64,000 nucleotides of DNA from Geobacillus subterraneus (GTDB taxonomy: Bacteria; Bacillota; Bacilli; Bacillales; Anoxybacillaceae). The notes beneath the pieces were generated by a model, which was not told the DNA's origin, did not search any database, and saw nothing but the letters and a program-made list of their open reading frames with translations. The DNA lies in the NCBI RefSeq assembly GCF_001618685.1, contig NZ_CP014342.1:1798001-1862000 (forward strand), given 5' to 3'. Shown piece after piece: positions 60,493-64,000 of this stretch. The translations under genes were made by a program, and so were the position numbers. Numbering within the stretch: position 1 is the stretch's first letter; each line of letters starts with the position of its first letter.

Positions 60493-62172
60493 TCACGAAT
60501 GGGAAAGCGGCGCCGCTCCTTTCGCTCGAACAATCAAATCAAACTCACGCACCGATGTCATCCGTTCGTCGACAAGCCCCCGCTCCCAGATGCGGTGCAA
60601 AAACAACTCAGCGATCAATCGGTTTCGTTCATTTTCCTGCCCACGTTCGAGGGCGACGACGCTCAAATACACATCACACATCCGGTTGGCCACCGTTTTC
60701 GCATGAAACGTCTGCACTTCCTCCGCTTGGCCGCCAAGACGCGCGAGCGCTGACACCCATTCCTTAAGCCCCGCTGCCACCGGGCGAGCGAGCGGCTTCA
60801 TCTCGTCCGCCACCCTCTCAAGCCGCGCCTTCATCTCGGCGGCAAACCGTTCGTGAATGCGGTATTTGCGCATGAGCCGCAGCACTTCGAGCGCCAAAAT
60901 GTTGGCTGTCCCTTCCCAGACGGTCAGCACTTGGGCGTCACGAAGCAGGCGCGGGGTGACAAAATCTTCAATGTATCCGTTGCCGCCGTGCAGTTCAATC
61001 GCCTCATGGCTGAACGCGATCGCCTCTTCGGCCGTACGCATCTTAAGGAGCGCAATCAGAAGCCGGAGCCAGGCTTTCTCCGCCTCATCTGCCTCATGCG
61101 GCGCGGTCATGACGCGGTCAAACAAGGCGACCATGTCAAAACAGGCGCTCGTTTCCACCTCTTGACGCGCCGTCAAGTCGGCGAGCGTCGCGCGCACCAT
61201 CGGGTAATCGGTCAGTTGATGGCCAAACGCCGTGCGCTGCTCAGCGTATTGTTTCGCTTCCTCGAGCGCCCGCTTCATGATGCCGACCGAGGCGATCGCA
61301 TTGCAGACGCGCGAGAGATTAAGCGCTTCCATCATATAATAGAAGCCTTTGCGCGGATCGCCGACGACATACGCCTTGGCGCCATCAAACACAACTTCGG
61401 CCGACGGCACCGCGCGCACCCCTAATTTATCTTTTAAGCGGCGGATGGTGATGCCGTTTACTGTTCCATCCTCGTTGCGCCATGGGACGAGAAACAAGCT
61501 CAGCCCCTTCGTCCCCGGACCGCTCCCGTCAATGCGCGCCAACACGAGCGCCACGCCGCAGCGTCCGGCATTGCTGGCAAAATATTTTTCCCCGTACAGT
61601 TTATAATAATCGCCGCACGGCACCGCGCGCACGGCGTTGGCGCCAACGTCCGACCCGCCTTGCCGCTCCGTTAAAAACGTCGCCCCTTCATACAGTTCGA
61701 CCTCGCCGGTGGAAATGACATGGGGTAAGTACCGTGCTTTTAACTCGTCATCGGCGAAATATTCAAGCACGTACGCCGTTGCCATCGTCAGCGTCACGGG
61801 ACAATAAAACCCAGGCTCGGCTTGGGATAAAATGTACCCTTGGGCGTACGAATACATGTAGTTTCCTTTTCTTCCAAGCTCGGGAATCGGCTTGTGCACA
61901 TAGCCGACGATTCCCGTTTCATACGTTTGTTTTGCCGTCTGTTCGTATCCTTCGTTCACCCACACTTCGGAAATGTCGTTTCCAAAGCGGTCATATTTGA
62001 TCAGGCGCGGCTGTCCTTCACGATCGGTATGCACAGCGCGGCGGTCGACGTCCGTCAAGCAAAACTCGTAAAACGATGAGAGTTTTTCCTCTGCATATTG
62101 GTACAACTCATCATCCAAATACCGTTTCAAATTCCCTAGCAAATTCGGATCGACTTCACAAAGCGGTTTCAT
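60493..62172 (-). CDS. AidB-like acyl-CoA dehydrogenase
   Basis: Acyl-CoA dehydrogenase family flavoprotein, 559 aa, of the long AidB type. FAD-binding segments include TFLTERQGGSDVGANAVRA near residue 165 (core TERQGGSD), LSRVCNAIASVGIMKRALEEA near 288, and the C-terminal LHGGNGYIEDFVTPRLLRDAQVLTVWEGTANI (core WEGTANI) near 405. A C-terminal helical extension of about 120 residues is typical of this branch. Substrate unknown. Lies 18 bp downstream of a broken acyl-CoA synthetase behind a MerR regulator. Confidence 0.9.
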   Translation of the reverse strand: MKPLCEVDPNLLGNLKRYLDDELYQYAEEKLSSFYEFCLTDVDRRAVHTDREGQPRLIKYDRFGNDISEVWVNEGYEQTAKQTYETGIVGYVHKPIPELGRKGNYMYSYAQGYILSQAEPGFYCPVTLTMATAYVLEYFADDELKARYLPHVISTGEVELYEGATFLTERQGGSDVGANAVRAVPCGDYYKLYGEKYFASNAGRCGVALVLARIDGSGPGTKGLSLFLVPWRNEDGTVNGITIRRLKDKLGVRAVPSAEVVFDGAKAYVVGDPRKGFYYMMEALNLSRVCNAIASVGIMKRALEEAKQYAEQRTAFGHQLTDYPMVRATLADLTARQEVETSACFDMVALFDRVMTAPHEADEAEKAWLRLLIALLKMRTAEEAIAFSHEAIELHGGNGYIEDFVTPRLLRDAQVLTVWEGTANILALEVLRLMRKYRIHERFAAEMKARLERVADEMKPLARPVAAGLKEWVSALARLGGQAEEVQTFHAKTVANRMCDVYLSVVALERGQENERNRLIAELFLHRIWERGLVDERMTSVREFDLIVRAKGAAPLSHS

Positions 62173-62190
62173 CGTCCCTCCCCTTTCTTA

Positions 62191-62756
62191 TTATCCCTGT
62201 ACTTCCTGCGCCGTCTCGCGCGCCCGCAGCGCTTGTTTCAGCACTTTTCCCGTCGCGTTGCGCGGCAATTCAGCGATTGCCTCATACAAGCGGGGAATTT
62301 TATAGTCAGCCAGCTTGTCGGATAGGAAGCGCTTACACTCGTCAGCAAGCGACGCAAGCGGCGCACTCAGCACAATGAACGCTTTCGCTGTTTCGCCCCA
62401 CTCCGGATGCGGTACGCCGATCACGGCGACATCGGCGATCGCCGGATGCGTCCGCAGCACATCTTCCACTTCCTTTGGGTAAATGTTGACGCCGCCGGAA
62501 AAAGACGGGCGTTGATCGGCACGACAACCGCGCCAAGGCGCAAAACGGCAAAGTACGAAATGGCAAACTCCTTCGTATTCGGCATATACAGCGCGACTTT
62601 ATCACCGCGGCCGACGCCAAGTCGAGCCAATGACGAAGCCAAGCGGTTGACCGTTCGGTCGACCTCGGCATACGAAAGCTCCGTTTCCCCATCAATAACG
62701 GCCGTTTTTTGAGGAAATTTTCTCGCTTGACGGGCGAGCAACTCCGAAATGTTCAT
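62191..62756 (-). pseudogene. Acyl-CoA synthetase with large internal deletion and frameshift
   Basis: The N-terminal ~82 residues are normal for an AMP-forming ligase (MNISELLARQARKFPQKTAV through YFAVLRLGAVVVPINARL), then the sequence jumps to the C-terminal domain SGGVNIYPKEVEDVLRTHP in another frame. Some 320-330 residues with the ATP motifs are missing. The junction lies near 62505, in the bases CTTTTTCC. The end (NATGKVLKQALR) is intact. A good ribosome site, GGGAGG, still precedes the ATG at 62756. No activity is possible. Confidence 0.88.
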
Positions 62757-63142
62757 CCTTCTTCTTCCTCCCATTCTCGCAATCGCTTTTCAAAATCGGA
62801 AAGCAGAGATTCCATCTCCGCCTTCAGCTGCAACAAATCGTCAATTCGCTCGCTCACCTCCTTAATTTTTTTGCGCCCGTATTCGACCGTTTTTTCGAGT
62901 TGTTTCCTTCCCGTGCGATCCTCATCAAACAGCGCGATCATCTCATGGATTTCGTCAAGCGAGAAGCCGAACCGTTTGCCGCGCAAAATGAGCTTGAGTT
63001 TCGCCCGCTCCTTTTTCGTATACAGCCGTTGCCCGGACTCCGTCCGCATCGGGGTAAGCAGCCCGCGCTCTTCGTAATAGCGGATCGTCCGCGTGCTCAC
63101 ATCAAACTCATGCGCCAAATCGGAAATGGTGAAATAATGCAT
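62753..63142 (-). CDS. MerR-family regulator, LiuR-like
   Basis: MerR-type regulator, 129 aa: FTISDLAHEFDVSTRTIRYYEERGLLTPMRTESGQRLYTKKE (core TIRYYEERGLL) forms the winged helix, followed by a long coiled coil (EKTVEYGRKKIKEVSERIDDLL). It lacks the cysteines of metal sensors. Relatives (LiuR) control leucine and fatty acid degradation. The ATG at 63142 is preferred, because AAAGGG is too close to the ATG at 63148. First gene of the operon; its promoter carries an operator within the spacer. Confidence 0.87.
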   Translation of the reverse strand: MHYFTISDLAHEFDVSTRTIRYYEERGLLTPMRTESGQRLYTKKERAKLKLILRGKRFGFSLDEIHEMIALFDEDRTGRKQLEKTVEYGRKKIKEVSERIDDLLQLKAEMESLLSDFEKRLREWEEEEG

Positions 63143-63178
63143 CGTCATCCCTTTCTTAGATATAATATTCTGAATTTT

Positions 63179-63207
63179 ATTTTATTTTACGTTGACGTAA
63201 AAGTCAA
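63179..63207 (-). promoter_or_regulatory. Promoter and MerR operator of the acyl-CoA dehydrogenase operon
   Basis: TTGACT at 63202-63207 and TAAAAT at 63179-63184, spacer 17 bp. TTTTACGTTGACGTAAAA at 63185-63202, an inverted repeat, fills the spacer, the classic MerR-family position. Confidence 0.75.
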
Positions 63208-63232
63208 CCAATATCGTGCTTGGGGAACAAAG

Positions 63233-63268
63233 AAAAAAGGATGTCTCAGCAAAAACGAGACACCCTTT
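63233..63268 (-). terminator. Terminator of the ABC-2 permease gene
   Basis: AAAGGGTGTCTC pairs with GAGACATCCTTT (one mismatch) on the minus strand, followed by a T run. Confidence 0.8.
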
Positions 63269-63288
63269 GCCTGAAGATGGATGAATCC

Positions 63289-64000
63289 TCACCCGCCCGC
63301 TCCTGTATAAAAGCGCAAGGCAAAGCACCAAAAGCGGCGGGCAATCCATAAAAAGAGGAAGGACACAACCAAAGCGGCAATCGCTGTCCGAGCACTCCAT
63401 TTGCCTAGCAGCGCCAGCGCGGGGGTGTTCGTGATTAATACGGCCGGCAATATGTAGGTGATCACCATCCGAACCACTCCGCGATACATGCTGCCGGGGA
63501 AGCGGGCCGTTTCAAAAAACGAGTCGAAAATAAACGACAAGTCGTCGATGCGCACCACCCAAAACGATGTCGTCATCAGCATCATCCATAGCGAATAAAT
63601 CAACAAAAGCGAAGCAGCCATCACAACAAGAAACATCAATACGTCAGCCGCCGACGGAACGTAGCGCCCGACAGACAAACCGTAGCCGATGACGCCGAAG
63701 CCGAGCACGACATCGATGAGCCGCCAAAAGACAAGATGGCGGAAGCTGACGTAAAACATGCTATCGACCGGCTTTGTCAAAATGTAATCGAGCGTGCCGC
63801 GCCTAACGTGTTCAAGCAGCCGCGGCATGTTCGGACGGAGCGCAAAGTCGATGAACCCGCGCAGCGTATTAAAGACGCCGAGCAAGACAAGCACCTCCGC
63901 GTACGTCCAGCCGCCTAAATCATCCGTCTGATAAAAAAAGATATGAACGGTGAGCAGCGCCATGCCAACGCCAAAAAAACTGGCTGCGAAATTGCCGAAA
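63289..64000 (-). CDS. ABC-2 family transporter permease (DUF990 type), cut by window edge
   Basis: C-terminal ~237 residues of a membrane protein with about five helices; the frame continues past position 64000, so the start is not visible. RPNMPRLLEHVRRGTLDYILTKPVDSMFYVSFR (core GTLDYILTKPVD) is diagnostic for the ABC-2 type permeases of the DUF990/ABC2_membrane_6 group, usually encoded as pairs with an ATPase. The partner genes should lie just outside the window. Exported substrate unknown. Confidence 0.85.
   Translation of the reverse strand, partial: FGNFAASFFGVGMALLTVHIFFYQTDDLGGWTYAEVLVLLGVFNTLRGFIDFALRPNMPRLLEHVRRGTLDYILTKPVDSMFYVSFRHLVFWRLIDVVLGFGVIGYGLSVGRYVPSAADVLMFLVVMAASLLLIYSLWMMLMTTSFWVVRIDDLSFIFDSFFETARFPGSMYRGVVRMVITYILPAVLITNTPALALLGKWSARTAIAALVVSFLFLWIARRFWCFALRFYTGAGG

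Noticed and set aside
60266-60706. Plus-strand frame of 146 codons beginning MANAVHFGRFEAVIVF
   Set aside because: It runs through the terminator and then antisense to the acyl-CoA dehydrogenase; no ribosome site or recognised domain.
1-64000. CRISPR arrays, tRNA or rRNA operons, prophage
   Set aside because: No regular spaced repeats, no tRNA-like cloverleaf or 16S/23S/5S core sequence, and no phage structural genes were seen.

Overview
The window reads as a chromosomal segment of a thermophilic, endospore-forming Bacillaceae, most likely Geobacillus. Reasons: the GC-rich coding style, AGGAGG-type ribosome binding sites, spore genes (cotD, two CotF/YraG-like coat genes, sspH), a B-type RNase P RNA, a Bacillus-like gene order, and a lactonase that closely resembles, from memory, the characterised Geobacillus kaustophilus enzyme. 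No search was run; every family call rests on motif recognition. No tRNA, rRNA 16S/23S/5S, CRISPR array, prophage or replication origin was seen.

Layout. (1) 1-10.1 kb: a block in Bacillus subtilis order, ypwA, ypvA, rlmL, rnpB, gpsB, cotD, mrfB, mrfA (ypsA is absent), all on the minus strand. (2) 10.1-21.5 kb: a minus-strand C2/C3 acid cluster with hydroxypyruvate isomerase, tartronate semialdehyde reductase, three-subunit glycolate oxidase (glcEFD), malate synthase G, malic enzyme, an FAH-family hydrolase and an IclR regulator. Together these would take glycolate to pyruvate; the leaders of glcE and glcB share an identical three-arm operator layout. (3) 21.5-29.9 kb: TetR with a divergent ABC exporter, a BI-1 protein, an IS110-family (IS1111-like) insertion sequence, a truncated AbrB-family membrane gene, a cysteine synthase homologue and an orphan histidine kinase. 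(4) 29.8-36.4 kb: small proteins, a frameshifted cytochrome c gene, spore coat genes, a subtilisin-like protease, YitT-family protein, TatA, SspH and an acyltransferase. (5) 36.4-41.6 kb: thiM-thiD-thiE without a recognisable TPP riboswitch, then a YkoT/YkoS-like glycosylation pair.

(6) 41.6-45.9 kb: an intergenic stretch with an omega-RNA-like remnant of an IS605-type element, a lactonase translationally coupled to an acyl-CoA ligase behind a 16-bp perfect palindrome, and a HAD phosphatase. (7) 46-50.4 kb: a five-gene 5-oxoprolinase operon (IclR regulator, pxpB, pxpC, pxpA, NRAMP-like ycsG) with overlapping genes and a palindromic operator next to the regulator start. (8) 50.5-56 kb: GNAT, bifunctional NAD(P)HX repair enzyme, and a SAM-riboswitch-controlled metNIQ methionine importer. 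(9) 56-64 kb: remnants of an MFS transporter and a SRAP protein, a ClpX-type zinc-finger protein, a DCC protein, an alpha/beta hydrolase, a CPA2 antiporter, an AidB-like acyl-CoA dehydrogenase, an internally deleted acyl-CoA synthetase with an intact MerR regulator and operator, and an ABC-2 permease cut by the window edge. Five genes are visibly broken, so this lineage seems to be losing several metabolic functions.
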